64,000 nt of DNA from Myxocyprinus asiaticus. Lineage: Eukaryota > Chordata > Actinopteri > Cypriniformes > Catostomidae. Shown here one piece after another: positions 31,023 through 43,545 of this stretch. Numbering within the stretch: the first letter of the stretch is position 1; each line of letters begins with the position of its first letter. The stretch covers positions 12,181,745 through 12,245,744 of the forward strand of contig NC_059374.1 in NCBI RefSeq assembly GCF_019703515.2, in the 5' to 3' direction. A program made the position numbers and the translations under genes. The notes under the pieces were generated by a model. That model was not told the DNA's origin, ran no database searches, and saw nothing but the letters and a program-made list of their open reading frames with translations.

Positions 31023-31910
31023 CTAAAATACAGAACGATTCCTTATTATATGAGATGGTTGGCAACACTGCCTGTCACCCAGATCTGACATATTAAGACA
31101 GATATGGCATTCAGCGGACACCAGGCTTCCCATAGATCTTCCAATAGCCTGGTGAGTGATCTTGGTTGCCCGGCGTGCTAAATCTGAGGCGGGATGCAGC
31201 TTCTGAAAGGACTCGGGGTCTATGCCACTTTCATCCAAGTCCTTCAGCAGGTCCGCTTGGTAAGCCTGCAACACCACCAGCCTGTCCTGTTGAAGGTTTG
31301 GCCTTACCCAGCAAAGTGGATGTGAGCCTACATGGCTTGGATGGATGCTTTGGCTTAGATTTCCACACCAGTGCAGAAGCGATGGGGTATAAATGGGCTG
31401 CGACTGCCTCTTCAATCAGGGGAAGCTCGGGAAAGAACGCCACCAGACAGTGTGATGCGTGATCATGCTGGTTTGGTAAGAACTTTTCATGCAGTAGAGA
31501 ATGCTCGGGCGCAACATGCCAGGGCTATTCGAGCAGCAGTCTCACGACTGCCCAACCAAGACACTCCATCAATTCAGTCCCAGAAGGAGATCTTGCACTG
31601 TTTTCCATCGCACAAGAGGAAATACTAGCACACTTCTTGACTGAGTGTAAACAGGTCTCAGCATAAGAGGCTTCAAACGATATAGCATATCCTTCATTGT
31701 CTTCGTTGCCAAATGTGATAGAACCATGCGTGCCAATGATGGGGTGCAGATCATCACCGGCGACAAATCCTCCTCATAGTCTCCATACTTAGCATCCCGG
31801 CCTTGCTTGCCTCCCCTATGCGGTCCCTCGGGAGCCTCAGAAGGAATACAGTGGGAGGGAGGGGAACCGTCTTTGGCTTTCAGAATGAAAGTGAGCTGAA
31901 AGCAAAGCAT
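31023..31910 (-). pseudogene. Decayed DIRS copy: gag-like part
   Basis: Three minus-strand frames: 31910-31569 (KYGDYEEDLSPVMICTPSLA, LATKTMKDMLYRL), 31443-31231 (FFPELPLIEEAVAAHLYPIA, HPSKPCRLTSTLLGKAK) and 31415-31023 (QAYQADLLKDLDESGIDPES, TKITHQAIGRSMGSLV). These align in order with the middle of the gag-like protein at 12467-13662, so this is the 5' part of the copy whose RT is at 27503-29240. Frameshifts disable it. Confidence 0.75.
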
Positions 31911-32527
31911 CTAGAGTTTAAAGTGATGACAGTGAACAAAATCAGTCTCCCCATGCGCTGCTTCAGTATTAGCTCAGCCCATGCATAAAAGTGCTCGTGC
32001 CCATCAGACAGAGGGATATATTGCTTGCATGGTGAAAAGATCTAGTGTTGAAGTGACCGACTTGAAAGGGAACTATATACTTATTTATATAAATTGCAGT
32101 CTTTGCCATTTAATAATCACTCTAGGACATATCACGATTGTAATTTGTTTGCAGAATGTTTACGCAATGACGTTTGTAGGTCAGACATTATTGGTTTTTG
32201 GTTTCGGAGCATTTTTATAAGTATGAGTACAAGTACGTGAGCACAGTATCGGACCCAATTCCGATACTGGTATCGGGACATGCCTAATTTTAAGAAACCA
32301 TTGCTTTCTCTTAAGAATGCTTTTTTATATTGGACCTTTTTTGTTGGAATTAATGTAAGGAGCAATAGTCTAATTTATGTGGTAAATAAAACTGGTATTG
32401 AGGAAGAGAGAGCAGAAAAATAATGAGGCATGAATAGTGTGCTTTTGTAAATGTCTATTTTTGTTTTAACCCCAAATCCATTGCCATAAAGAGGAAAAGA
32501 CTGGGACATAAACTGATCATTTTGACA
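31911..32527. other. Intergenic; possible DNA-element end
   Basis: AT-rich. Around 32238-32287 ACAGTATCGGACCCAATTCC and TATCGGGACATGCC resemble the degenerate TATCGG-type ends of fish DNA elements. Nothing else is recognised. Confidence 0.35.
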
Positions 32528-32873
32528 TCCATCACTTCATCCATCTATCAATATTCTATAGCTGCTTATCCTACATAGGGTCACAGGTAGTGCTGGAGCC
32601 TATCCCAGCTGTCTCAAGCCGAAGGCTGGGAAACACCCTGGCGAGGTAGCCAGTCCATCACAGGGCTAACACAGACAGACAAAGACATTCACACTCTCAC
32701 TCAAACATACGAGCAATTTTAGAGTCTCCAATTCATTTGACTTGCATGTCTTTGGACTGTGGGGGAAAATGGAGCAGCACTATGGGAACAAGGGGAGACC
32801 ATGCAAATGTCCAGGTTCAGCCGGTGACTTGCTGTGAGGCGACAGTTCTACACACTGAGCCACCGTGCCACCC
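32528..32873 (-). mobile_element. tRNA-derived SINE with Rex3/RTE-like tail
   Basis: On the minus strand the head is GGGTGGCACGGTGGCTCAGT ... TGTCGCCTCACAGCAAGTC, with an A-box-like GGCTCAGTGTG; the B box is eroded. The body contains CACAGTCCAAAGACATGCAA. The tail is GGATAAGCAGCTATAGAATA, then GATGGATGAAGTGATGGATG, the short GATG-type repeat seen at the end of Rex3/RTE LINEs and the SINEs that use them. Confidence 0.7.
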
Positions 32874-35145
32874 TAGGGTGCAACATGTCCAAAACAAAAG
32901 ACTTAAATTATAATTTTGTAGGTGTCATCTATCATAGCTGCTTTCTTCATCACTGTTTTCAGAAGAAATTTAATGTTGTAGTAATTGTGTTCTATTAAGT
33001 ATTTATTGTGTATAACCAGTGAGAAGAATTAAGTATGCAAATGTGGAGGCATGGATTATATGGCAAAAATGCCAGGGTTCAGGGTCAGAAAAGGGCAGGG
33101 TGGCCATATTAGGTGGTCCAGTCTAGTTGGTTCCAGAAATAAAATTACAGGCATATTAAAGACCCCTTTAGAAGAGATAGCTGGGACACTAAATGCCTAA
33201 ATGTACTACGCAAGTATGTGAACACAGACGCTTCTAGCGATTTTGTGCATTTTTGCATTTCAAAATGTGGAAGACTGCAATTCATAAAACAACACAAGTA
33301 CATGTTGCATTCTCAACATTGCCACAGTGGGCGCTACAGCAGACATTAGTGTGAATTATCCGCTTCTACGGTGAGTTTTCTCTTTCAAATCAACTACTGT
33401 AATTGTGGAGCAATAGTTTGACAAGAATATTGCTATTGCAGTTAAGTTAAAGTCAACATATGTATAGCAATTTACTAGAATGATAACACATCCAGTTTAA
33501 AGGCACTGACGTTTGTAACTCTATGGCCCCCTTGAGTAATGAGGTTTGTTCCCGCCACTACTGCAAGAATGCAGGTTAAGCATGTTCAGCTGGATCTTGT
33601 GTTGGCAGTAAGGTGCCCTAGCGCTCGCATCTGCGTTCAAGTACTTGCGGCCTTAATGCTCCTTTTTTCATTCGGCTGCCAATTGATTATCCAGGTTAGT
33701 CAAGAGGCAATGGAAATTATGTTGAATTGCTTACAAAACAGGACTAGAGCTGTATGCTCTGAATTTGTTGTACTGTCTTAAAAAAGTAAATAATATTGTG
33801 CATTCAATCAACATTATTCTTTGAATATAATCCCATTTTGAATCTAATAATTGTACTATTTATTTGAGAACCTGAAATCTACCCACAAGATCTGTCACAA
33901 TGTCATTAGAATTTTTTAAGTGTCCTGTTGTGCCCTGAGATTTCCCCAGTATGAACCACAATTCCATTAAACAACCATTGATACATGTAGTTACATCAAA
34001 AGGAACACTACAAACAATTAAAAAAGTAAACATTAACAAAAACATTTTAACCAACCGACCAGAGTAGCAATTGTAAACTGGTGCTGTTTTTCCATATACA
34101 GATATGATATCACTTATGATAATAGGTGGTCAAACAAAGTCTAATTAGCACGAATGTAATATACTGTAATTGGGCCCTTGGTGATGTCAACTGTCTCTTG
34201 GTCCACTCTAATCTTAGGCCTGCACCCCTAGAGTGCTGCTTAGCGTGTTTACTAGCAAGATAGTAAGTAACTCTGACCCTTGTTATAGCAACAAAAACTT
34301 GAGATGAGGGCCCTTGAGATGGGTCTAGCCAAATAAGCAAAGTCCATTAATGAGAATTTAAGAGTTAAGAGTTGCCTAACCTTTTTTTAAAATGAGTAAA
34401 GTTAAACAAAGTCTATCTTCATGACTTAGCAATGTTAATCAGTTCCTTCAATAATTGCTGGGAAATTATTTTAAAAGTGACACAATACAAAAGAAAAGAA
34501 TACAGTTTGTGATGATATGTAATTAGTGGTGGCAGAAGACATATAAACACATTAAAGCTTGATATAACTCTTAATAAAGCCTATTTCTATTTCATCCATT
34601 TTTGTATAAATACAATGTACATGACTTAACAGGTTACATGCAGGCCAACATGGCATTCTTGAGAGTGCATGATAGAAGCTCATTCACACTGCTCTCATGA
34701 AAACTTTGCATGTATTATAAGAATATTCTAATTGTTAAATAATAATGAATACTCTGTGAAGAGCTCATTCACTGGAATTTTTAATCATTTTGTTATTAAC
34801 AGTGAATTCGCAGAAACGCATTATTGTATGCAATACCACAATGGCTATTTGGTCTAACACTGAAAGTATCCTTCTGTAGTGAACAAAGTGTATTAAAATA
34901 GAATACTGAACTTCTTCTTTTTTTTTTTTCTTCATCTTTTATATTTGTTTGAATAAAACACCACCTGCAAAGGAGCTGATCATATATGCATAATAGGTTT
35001 GCATAATATTTAATTCACAGACTTCAAACTAATTATTTATTCCTTTTCTTCTGATGTCTATCACAGCTAATTCTATTATCATATATTTAATCATATCTCA
35101 AAAGTCTCTACACTCTCCTATGTACTGTATGTATTAATAGGACCT
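32874..35145. other. AT-rich intergenic DNA upstream of the OR pseudogene
   Basis: No gene, RNA or defined repeat recognised. Poly-T at about 34917-34930. The open frame at 33539-33781 has no recognisable domain. Confidence 0.45.
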
Positions 35146-35890
35146 ATAGCAATTTACTGGAATATTTTTTGTACCTAACATGCTCCTTAGCTTTTTATTT
35201 AATTGGAGTGCGATATCTTTAGGTGGTTGTTTGATACAAATGTTTTACATTCATTATGTTGGAGCATTTCAATCCACTTTGCTTTTGTGGATGGCGCTGG
35301 ACCATTACTTTGTGATAAGCAAACTTCTTTATTTTTATAAATATATGGAAATCCCCATTTTTCTAAAGTTTGTTGTTACACCATTAATCAGAAATTGACT
35401 AATGAATATCACGATGGTCTCTCTGGTAGGAAGACTGTCATTTTGTGTAACAAATGTTATTGATCACTGTTTTTGTGAGCACATGCATTGGTTAAGGTGT
35501 TGATTCAGTTAGCATGTGGAGATATATCCATTAACTTTTGACTGCTTTTCTTATACCAGCTGCAGATATTATTCTGAAAACTTTTCCTATGTTGTCATTT
35601 TTGGCTCTGTGTTCAAATCTGGAAAGGCCCAAATGAAGGCTATTGACACATGTATTACGTATAACATTGTTATGACAGGTAGTTTGATTTTTACCTTGAT
35701 TGCATTTATGCCTTATAAAATAAGAAATCATTTTTAAACTAGCAGTCGTGTATTTGTGAGCACAACGTACTTACTTTTTCCAAGTTTTAACCCAATTATT
35801 TATGGGGTAAGAACAAAAGAAATTAGAAAAAAAGTTTCTACAGTTGATAAATATTGTAAAGGTTCTACCCTTGTAATAAATCCAATAAAG
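35146..35890 (+). pseudogene. Olfactory receptor pseudogene
   Basis: Ordered receptor blocks in shifting frames: ISLGGCLIQMFYIHYV (extracellular loop 1 / TM3, like ISLAGCLTQMF in the intact gene), LLLWMALDHYFVISKLL (the MALDRFVAICK box with Arg-to-His and Cys-to-Ser changes), FLKFVVTPLIRN, then a stop, then VGRLSFCVTNVIDHCFCEHM (loop 2), KAQMKAIDTCITYNIV (TM6 KAFHTCSTH box), and FNPIIYGVRTKEIRKK (TM7). The first two membrane helices are not found. Stops lie at about 35396 and 35735. It is closer to the intact receptor 8 kb downstream than to any other receptor pattern I know, so it is probably a dead tandem duplicate. Confidence 0.88.
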
Positions 35891-36559
35891 ATAGCTTTAT
35901 TGGAACTTAATATAAATTAATATAAACTTGAATATAAGGAGATATTGTTTTGCTAATGCTATAGCATAAAATAGCTACTGTACCGTGTATGTGAAATAAA
36001 TATTTACAGTCCTTTGAGATCAACAAGTTTGATACAATAAGCATGTATAGCTTTGAACTTAGAATAATGAAATACCATCAATACCATGGTAAATGTTTAA
36101 AACTGGATGGGGTAATAAAGAATTCCATTCAAATTCGAACAAATGCCCACAAATTGAAAATATATAATTTGTATATTGATGCTAAACCATATGATTTTGG
36201 AACTTGTATGGAATAGTGTGGGAAATACTGTTGAAAGATATATGCGCCTTTAATGCTTCAGACATAAGGCTGAATTCCAGTAAGTGCATCATTGTGACTG
36301 CCATTATGTTACTCATATTACTCTACTAGTACTAACTTGACACTGAGTGGACAAACACATAGCACTCTCCATCAGCTTAAGTGCAAGGATCACTTTACCA
36401 ACATCTCTCATGCCTACCTAATATGTCCTACAAGAATGTGTGTACTCTTTAGTGCTATGTAAGCTCTCTCTTTGTGAGAGAGATAAAAATAGTTGACTTT
36501 TCTGTTAGTGCTTACTTATCTATGGATGGATGGCTGGATGGATGGATGGACCCTGAGAC
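35891..36559. other. Intergenic; (ATGG)n microsatellite
   Basis: AT-rich. About 36524-36551 is an imperfect ATGG/CTGG tetranucleotide repeat. Confidence 0.6.
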
Positions 36560-37220
36560 CAAATTGATTTAAAGTAATTCCAAAAATGTGCGAAGTGAAT
36601 TTAGTTCTGTGAAAAGATCTAGCATCATTTGTTTGCAGAAGCAACATGATTTTCTTTCTTCTGCAGAACACAAACAGAAGATATTTTCAAGAATGTATGG
36701 GGTGTTTTTGTCCATATAATGCAAGTCAGTAGAGTCCAAAACTTTCAAGCTCCTAAAATGACATGAAAGGCAGCATAAAATGTATGCATGCATTCGAAAC
36801 CTTACTTCTGAGAAACTGACAGAGAAACAACAAATGCTTCCGTGTAATAATAAAAAAAAAAAAAAAAAGTGTTCAATTTGAGGCAGTACTACACTTTGAA
36901 AGTTCATACACTAGATGGCTGAGTGAACTGTGCATAGTGGTAGTGCAGAGTGCATCATTTTGGACACACCATGTCTATTGTTTTATCATTTAATACCTAA
37001 CAAAATTCCTCTGAATTTGTTTTGCTTGAAATTGCACTTATAAATGCCACTTGGTTTTAATTTATTTTTAATGTAATGACATTTATTCATTTTTAAGCAT
37101 GGCTTAAATTACACTCCATCTCATTGCATGTTATTCTCTGCAAATACTGCAGCTTCTGTTACCAAGGACAAATGTTCATGTGAGCATATTTAACCATTAA
37201 AGTGCTTTCTGATTCTGAAT
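36560..37220. repeat. MITE-arm fragment followed by a LINE tail
   Basis: 36640-36800 has the inner-arm motif of the palindromic MITE family (TTTCTTTCTTCTGCAGAACA, then GCAAGTCAGTAGAGTCC). An A-run lies at 36850-36868. 37140-37219 is a CR1-type LINE tail (GCTTCTGTTACCAAGGACAA ... AAAGTGCTTTCTGATTCTGA), close to that at 27430-27502. Confidence 0.55.
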
Positions 37221-37778
37221 GTCAGCAGATGGCACTATTTAGACAAAAACTGTTTTGAGTGGGTAGGGCATAACATTTTAATAGAGTGCAAATAGACAGT
37301 AACTATGCATATGCAGCACCAGCATACAGTTAAACAGTAATAGTACAAGAGTGCAATGAAACATTAGATGTACACGTAAAAGGCCTTATTCATGAAAAAC
37401 ACGCAGAACAAATGTCTGTGTAAATTGTAATTAAAAACATTCTTGTGTAAATTCTCACATTTACCTGTAATTTAATTGGACAATATGAATAGATTTATGA
37501 TTTACACAGAATTTTTTTCTTCTGCTGGTGTTTCACAAATAAGATCCATGTATCAGTAGATTAGAAATACTGATTTAATGCAGAGTCGTCAGACGTGTCC
37601 TTATAAAAGCCTTTATAATAAGTCTATCTCGGAAAGATTGACCAATTAAATTGTAAAATGTATTCCTGAGAACTGTAGGCCAATGATAGGCTTATGTTCA
37701 ATAATTTGGAAATAAACAATATATTTATTTTTAAACCAAATTTTGGATCACCTAATCAATACTGTACTTGACTGCCAC

Positions 37779-38082
37779 TGTAACGATGGGTACTCAGAGT
37801 GGAAGAGACGCAGGAGTAGACACTTTAAATCTTTTAATAAACACTGGCGTGGAACAAATAATAAAGCTAAACTTCACAAAATAACCATTAAAGGACTGAC
37901 AAATGAATAAACAAAACTAGAGGGTATTTATACACAAGGAGCTAAATGAAGGAATGGAATACAGGTGAGGATGATGAGGAGCAGATGGAAGTGATGAGGG
38001 AAGTGAACTATGGGAGATGTAGTCCAGGGGAAAACTTCAAAATAAGAGTCCTTGAAGAACACGAGGGAGATGGACTGTGACA
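37779..38082 (-). mobile_element. Solo LTR of the 386-2121 element family
   Basis: Read on the minus strand: TGTCACAGTCCATCTCCCTC ... CTTGTGTATAAATACC ... CCCATCGTTACA, 304 bp, aligning from end to end with the 5' LTR at 386-713. The flanks GCCAC (37774-37778) and GCCAG (38083-38087) fit a 5-bp duplication with one change. Confidence 0.85.
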
Positions 38083-38723
38083 GCCAGAGTAATGTTACAT
38101 ATTTTAAATATCTTATTATATTTACTGTACACATTACGTGTATCATTTTTTTAATATGATTATTTATAATATTTTAATCATTATACTTTGAATTACTTTT
38201 ATTTGGGGGCCTTTCTCTACAAATATTGATTGTATGTGATTAATTGTGATTAATTGCCAAATCATGTAATTAACTTGAATTCAAACAGCCCTAGTATAGA
38301 TATATCAGTATATCATGTGCATTGAAAATCAGGTCAGATATTACACAAAGTAAACAATACCCACAATAATAGTGGAGTTTTTGGAAAGAAACAAATATCA
38401 TTTTCATCAATGGTCAAAATGCTCAAGTAGTGACTGCTACCAGGAGAGGGCATACAGCAATGCGTAGGATCTATGGACAAAGAATAATATGAACTTGCAT
38501 CTCTCTTGATTTTTTAAATTATTTTTGTCTTCTTTTCCTTCAGATATTATTCATTGATATTATTAATAAAAAGAGTGATTATTACACATACAAGAGAGAG
38601 TCTACCTCAAAATAATTAGTGCACAGCTGCACACATTCTTAAATCCTGACAAACACCCTTAGATGTTTACACAAGTAAACATATACATGCAGCTGATGTA
38701 ATATGTCATGGTTCATATTGTTT

Positions 38724-40331
38724 AAAGGAATAGTTAACCAAAAAATTAAAATTCTCTCATCATTTACATTACTTACCCTTATGCCATCCCAGATGTGTGA
38801 CTGTCTTTCTCCTGCAGAACATAAATAAAGATTTTTAGAAGAATATCTCAATTATGTAGGTCCACACAATGCAAGTGAATGGTGACTAAAATTTTGAAGC
38901 TCCAAAAAGCACATAAATGCAGCATAAAGCAATCCAAATGCAGGGTTGGGGAGAAACAGAATACATGTAGTGGTATTACGTATTTAAAATACAAAATATA
39001 AGTAACTGTATTCCACTACAGTTACAATTTAAATCATTGGTAATTAGAATACAGTTACATTCAAAAATTATTTTGATTACTGAAGAGATTACTTTGCATT
39101 TTATTGTCATTTGTTTCATTTAATATTTAGTCCTTTCAGATGGAAAACATTTATACATATAAATGATGTGATCTAAGGTGCATTTGAACAGCGGTGAAAC
39201 ACTTTCTTAATGATGTGTTACATTCATACGAGCAGACAGAGAAGTACGTTTGAAGTAAGTTTGGAGCAGAAGAAATAGAAATAAACCTTGTGTAAATTGT
39301 CAGCTTTACGCTAAGCTAAAATGCTATTTCTAGCCATTTTACATGCACGATACGATCATATTTTTTTATCAAGAAAATTCACGTTGGATGATAATTTCTT
39401 TTTTCTGGTAAGACCTTTGATATTAGGGCAAAAATCGTATCCTTGATAATAATTTTTGTTCTGTTTTCCTGTAAAAATATCTAAAAATCCTTAAAACAAG
39501 ATCAATTAGATTGATCTTGTTTTAGAAACAACACTGCATAAGATATTTAGGTTTTTCAGAGAATGTATTTTTAACATGTGTATTTTGTCTTACTGTACTG
39601 GCAGAGTTTTTATAGTGAAAACAAGTGAAAAAAATCTACCAGTGCTGAAGAAGTAATCCAAAGTATTTAGAATACGTTACTGACCTTGAGTAATCTAATG
39701 GAATACATTACAAATTACATTTTACAGCATGTATTCTGTAATCTGTAGTGGAATACATTTCAAAAGTAACCCTCCCAACCCTGTCCATATGACTCCAGTG
39801 GTTTATTCCATGTCTTTTTCAGTGATCGAATCGCTTTTGGGTGAGAACAGACCAAAATATAACTCCATTTTTATTTTCCATCTTTTCGTTGCAGTTTCTA
39901 GGCACGATTGTGATTTCAAGCTCGATTATCTTTCTAGTGCTTGACGTTTGTGCAGAGTGCTAGATGGTGCTTGGAAAAGTAATCAAGCTTGAAATCATGA
40001 TCGCCAAGAAGACTGCTGATGTCATGATTTATAGTGAAAAAGGAGTTACATTTTTGTCTGCTCTCACCCAAAACTCATTGGATCGCTTCAGAAGTCATGT
40101 ATTTAACCACTGGAGTCTTATGGATTACTTTTGTGCTGCCTATATGTGCTTTTTGAAGCTTCAAAGTTTTGGTCATCATTCACTTGCATTGTATGTACCA
40201 GCAGAGCTGAGATATTCTTCCAAAATTCTTTGTTTTTGTTCTGCAGAAGACAGAGTGTCATATACATTTGGGATGGCATGAGAGCAAGTAAATGATGAGA
40301 GAATTTTCATTTTTGAGTGAATTATCCCTTT
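38724..40331. mobile_element. Long palindromic MITE split by a hAT-like MITE
   Basis: The left tip AAAGGAATAGTTAACC...AAATTCTCTCATCATTTA and the right tip TAAATGATGAGAGAATTTTC ... TGAATTATCCCTTT are inverted. The arms continue inward through TCCATATGACTCCAGTGG / CCACTGGAGTCTTATGGA and GATCGAATCGCTTTTGGGTG / CACCCAAAACTCATTGGATC, so almost the whole element folds back. The element at 38941-39783 interrupts the left arm. Confidence 0.8.
38941..39783 (+). mobile_element. hAT-like MITE, copy 1 (843 bp)
   Basis: The ends CAGGGTTGGGGAGAAAC and GTAACCCTCCCAACCCTG are inverted. The flanks TCCAAATG (38933-38940) and TCCATATG (39784-39791) give an 8-bp duplication with one change. CAGGG ends with an 8-bp target are diagnostic of hAT. 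A second copy in the opposite orientation is at 53702-54550. No transposase. Confidence 0.92.
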
Positions 40332-40683
40332 CAAAGTATAGTATACATTTAAATCGACTAACATTCACACTAAATACGGCCAGTAGTGTAGTAATTTTTT
40401 CCTCATTTAAAAAGTTTAACTCCTGATTTTGATTTTGTTTGATTTGATTTAAATACCTGTGTAAACACATATGGGTGTTTCTTCAACTTCGGGCACTTTC
40501 ATGTCCCAGGGGTTTCAAGGTTTTTTGTTTTTTCATATGAAGAAGGACGTAACCACATATTCAGGATTGGTGGGGACCAAATGCAATAATTTAATAATCA
40601 ACCATAGAAAAACCTATACCAGTAGAGCACTATTATGAATATTGGGGGGACATGTCCCCCTCAATGTCTATGGTGGTTACGGC
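40332..40683. other. Interval with an MITE/hAT junction fragment
   Basis: 40375-40392 (TACGGCCAGTAGTGTAGT) repeats the left junction of the hAT-like element at 40684 including its target bases. It joins directly to 35 bases (40390-40424) identical to 41455-41489 of the next MITE. Otherwise nothing recognised. Confidence 0.6.
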
Positions 40684-41300
40684 CAGTAGTGTAGTCTAGG
40701 GCATACGCAGGCATAGGCCCACCTATCTTTCAAAGGATTCTGCGTATGCCCACCTAAAATGAATTATGATACATATAGCCACCAGAACAGTGAGGAGGCT
40801 TTTGACCCATAACTTTTAATTATACTGAGGTGATGCCAGAATACAGAGATTCTGTCTAATCATGCACGGAGCAGCGGGAGGTGGGAGCGCTGAACTGAAG
40901 GCACGGGCAGAACTGACAGTATGACTCAGCTGAGCTACCAATCAGAATGTTCATTTTAGACGCGGCTGGATATTTTCTAACCAATCATATTTTCCGTTTC
41001 AATAAGGGGTGGGACAATTCTAGCATTTACAGTGAAATGCAGATGCGGCACCAGCGCTGGAGTCACCACAATTTTTGCTGTATATTTACTTACTTTGATG
41101 CTAAAAGTAAAAATATTAATGCATTTAAATAAAAACATATGCTATTAAACTTTGGGAAAATACTGAGTGTCATTGCACCCGTGCTTGTTTTTTATGCTCT
41201 TCACAGATGGCAAGCTGTCCCATAATTGTTTCAAATGTAATTTTGTTCTGTCTTTTAAATTCACAGTATGCCCATTTCTTCAGTCATTACTACACTACTG
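40684..41300. mobile_element. hAT-like MITE with perfect 8-bp duplication
   Basis: 617 bp. The ends CAGTAGTGTAGT and ACTACACTACTG are exact inverses of 12 bp. The flanking GTTACGGC at 40676-40683 and 41301-41308 is an identical 8-bp target duplication, which implies a relatively recent insertion. Inner inverted words GGCATACGCAG / CTGCGTATGCC near the left end. No transposase frame. Confidence 0.92.
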
Positions 41301-41445
41301 GTTACGGCCCTGTGAAGATCTCAAAACTTAATTAGAAACCTTTTTACCAGGCCCTTATCAAAAATGTTTGGAACTTTTCATGTGCCTTTTATGAACAGAT
41401 TTTACAGTTTTAGCCTCGTCCCAGATGCAGACTTTCAATATTAAA

Positions 41446-41863
41446 GGTGCACTCAGTAATTTTTTCCTCATTTAAAAAGTTTAACTCCTAAAGACATGAA
41501 TTGTAATTTTGCAATATATGTAGGAAATCATGAGCACTCACATTAAAATGAAGACTCCAGTCATATCAGTAACCTTATAAAAGTTATAAAAATATTTATT
41601 TTACATGGAGAGGGTCCGCACATGGGGGCTGCCATGTTAGAATCACATAACCAGCTGAATACTACTCACTTAATCTCAGTAACCGTCCTGTTATTTGACA
41701 CTTTCACTCATTGATTAAAGTAATCATGGCTGACTGTGAATAGTACATTTCTACAATGGCATCTGAAACTGAAAACTATTGATTTTAAATGATGCTGCAT
41801 CCAAGCCACTAGGTGTCACTGTAAGTCCAAGATGACACAAAGACAAAAGTTACTGAGTGCACC
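41446..41863. mobile_element. Short MITE with GGTGCACTCAGTAA ends
   Basis: 418 bp. The left end GGTGCACTCAGTAATTTTTT and the right end AAAAGTTACTGAGTGCACC are inverted. Both sides carry ATTAAA (41440-41445, 41864-41869). Whether the target is TTAA or the longer string cannot be decided, so the superfamily is open. Confidence 0.75.
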
Positions 41864-42940
41864 ATTAAACTATGAATATCCATTATAAAAAATTTAAATA
41901 AAAATATTACGTTTAACACTATAATAATCTAAACAAACAGTGAAGTTAAACTATTTTAATAGTTATTGTGTGAAAATGTTTTCTATCAATATTTAAAAAA
42001 TTACAAAACAATTGTGGCGTCATATTCACTACACCAAACAATTTTCCCCTTAATAAAGTTTTTTCAAAAGTTAGTGTACTTGTTTACCAAGTCAACAAAA
42101 GTGTCAGCGAAGAGCATTCTTGAGATGAAATATGAGACAAGTAATGAAGAATACAAAGAAAAATCACACGAAATATCACTTGTCAGCAGAACATTTTTAC
42201 TAGCCATCAAAGAACAGACTAAAAGTATTTTATTCCAAAACATTAAAAATGTAATTTTCATGACTTTCAGAAAAAATGATAAAATGTGCTAAAATTGCCT
42301 GAAGTTGAAGAAATGCCTGTATTAAATGCAGACATGAGTGCATTATCAAGTATGGTAGTATAAGTATGGTCAAGTGTGCATAGGTCAACAATATGAGTGA
42401 GTGTCTCTGTTTTAAATACTGTAGTTCTTTTTTCTCTCTCTCTATTTTCTTTTTTTTTTTTTTCTCGGATGTAGGTAGATATTTTGCCATTTATTTTACA
42501 TGGCACTTTACTTGAGAGATCTGGAATTCTTTGGGCTACAATAAAGTATTTATGACTACATTAAAACAAAATGAATCAATGCTTACAGTATATCAACCAG
42601 TTTATAAAAGAAGTCTATTCCCCTGCATGATGAAACAATTATTTTTTATATACAAATTCCAAAACAAACAGGTTCAAAGGCAAGAAGTTACACTGCATTA
42701 CTTAACTGTCTTACTGTAATAATGTCACTGCCACTGTAAAGCTATAACTAATTTTCTCTTATTTTTGTTATTAATCTTTAAAGCAATTAGAAATACATGA
42801 CACCCCACAGGTAAACAAATGAACACAGACAAAAACAGAAATATAATTGCTTCATCTACCTGTTTAAGTGGATGCAGGGAGGTCATTAGAATATATATGA
42901 GGTCAAGTCAGCCGTTGTATAGTTTGTTCTGTAATTCCTT
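41864..42940. other. AT-rich DNA upstream of the receptor
   Basis: Pyrimidine-rich stretch (CT repeats then T-run) at about 42426-42466. No gene is recognised. The 108-codon frame at 41966-42292 has no domain and AT-biased composition. Confidence 0.45.
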
Positions 42941-42959
42941 CGGGAGTACAGGTCAAACT

Positions 42960-43061
42960 CACTGTATATATGCTCTCATTAGAATTACTTCAGTTCTTAA
43001 TGGAGGGCCCTGCTCTAGAGGTGTATGACCAAGCGACAGAGAAGCCAAGAAACTCAGCCAG
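42960..43061 (+). promoter_or_regulatory. Candidate promoter and 5' non-coding exon of the receptor gene
   Basis: A TATA-like ACTGTATATATGC at 42960-42972 precedes sequence that ends CTCAGCCAG|GTATGT (donor at 43062). A matching acceptor AATTAAACAG|G ends at 43519, 26 bases before the receptor ATG. Many fish and mammalian receptor genes have such an untranslated first exon and an intronless coding exon. This is inference from splice-site quality and position. Confidence 0.4.
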
Positions 43062-43545
43062 GTATGTCTAAATTTGAGTAATTATGACCAAAGTGAAAAT
43101 TTTCAAGTAGGATGTAAAATGGATAATGGTTCTTGGTTTGTTAAATTCAAATGTTGTAATGGATATATTTGGGAAACTTAATGCCATTTTTTTTGTTGTC
43201 TTGGTAGATGTTTTCTTTTAAACATTAATTACAAAAAAAGGATTTAATATATTGTTCTTGCAGCTGAAGTGAAGTGCCATCAAGAACATTGTGTCTTAAA
43301 AAGACATCTGCCAGAAAGTATCAAACAGTTAAGATAAATTTGCTTTATGTTTTATCTTTAATTCTTTTATCTCATTGATATTTAAGTTAGGTATTTGTGG
43401 TGTTTAGTGTACTATGTGACAATGGCCACTATTGGCTCATCACCAACATAATGTGCATTTTTCCCCCATCAATTGACAACTATTGATTCATTTATGTGTA
43501 CTTACCCCCAATTAAACAGGTTTCAGAGACCACTTTCAAAGTGCC

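Noticed and set aside
31569..31910. Independent host gene
   Set aside because: The blocks align in order with the DIRS gag-like protein and continue into further gag fragments.
41966..42292. 108-codon ORF near the receptor
   Set aside because: AT-biased, Lys/Ile/Phe-rich, no domain, no splice or promoter context.
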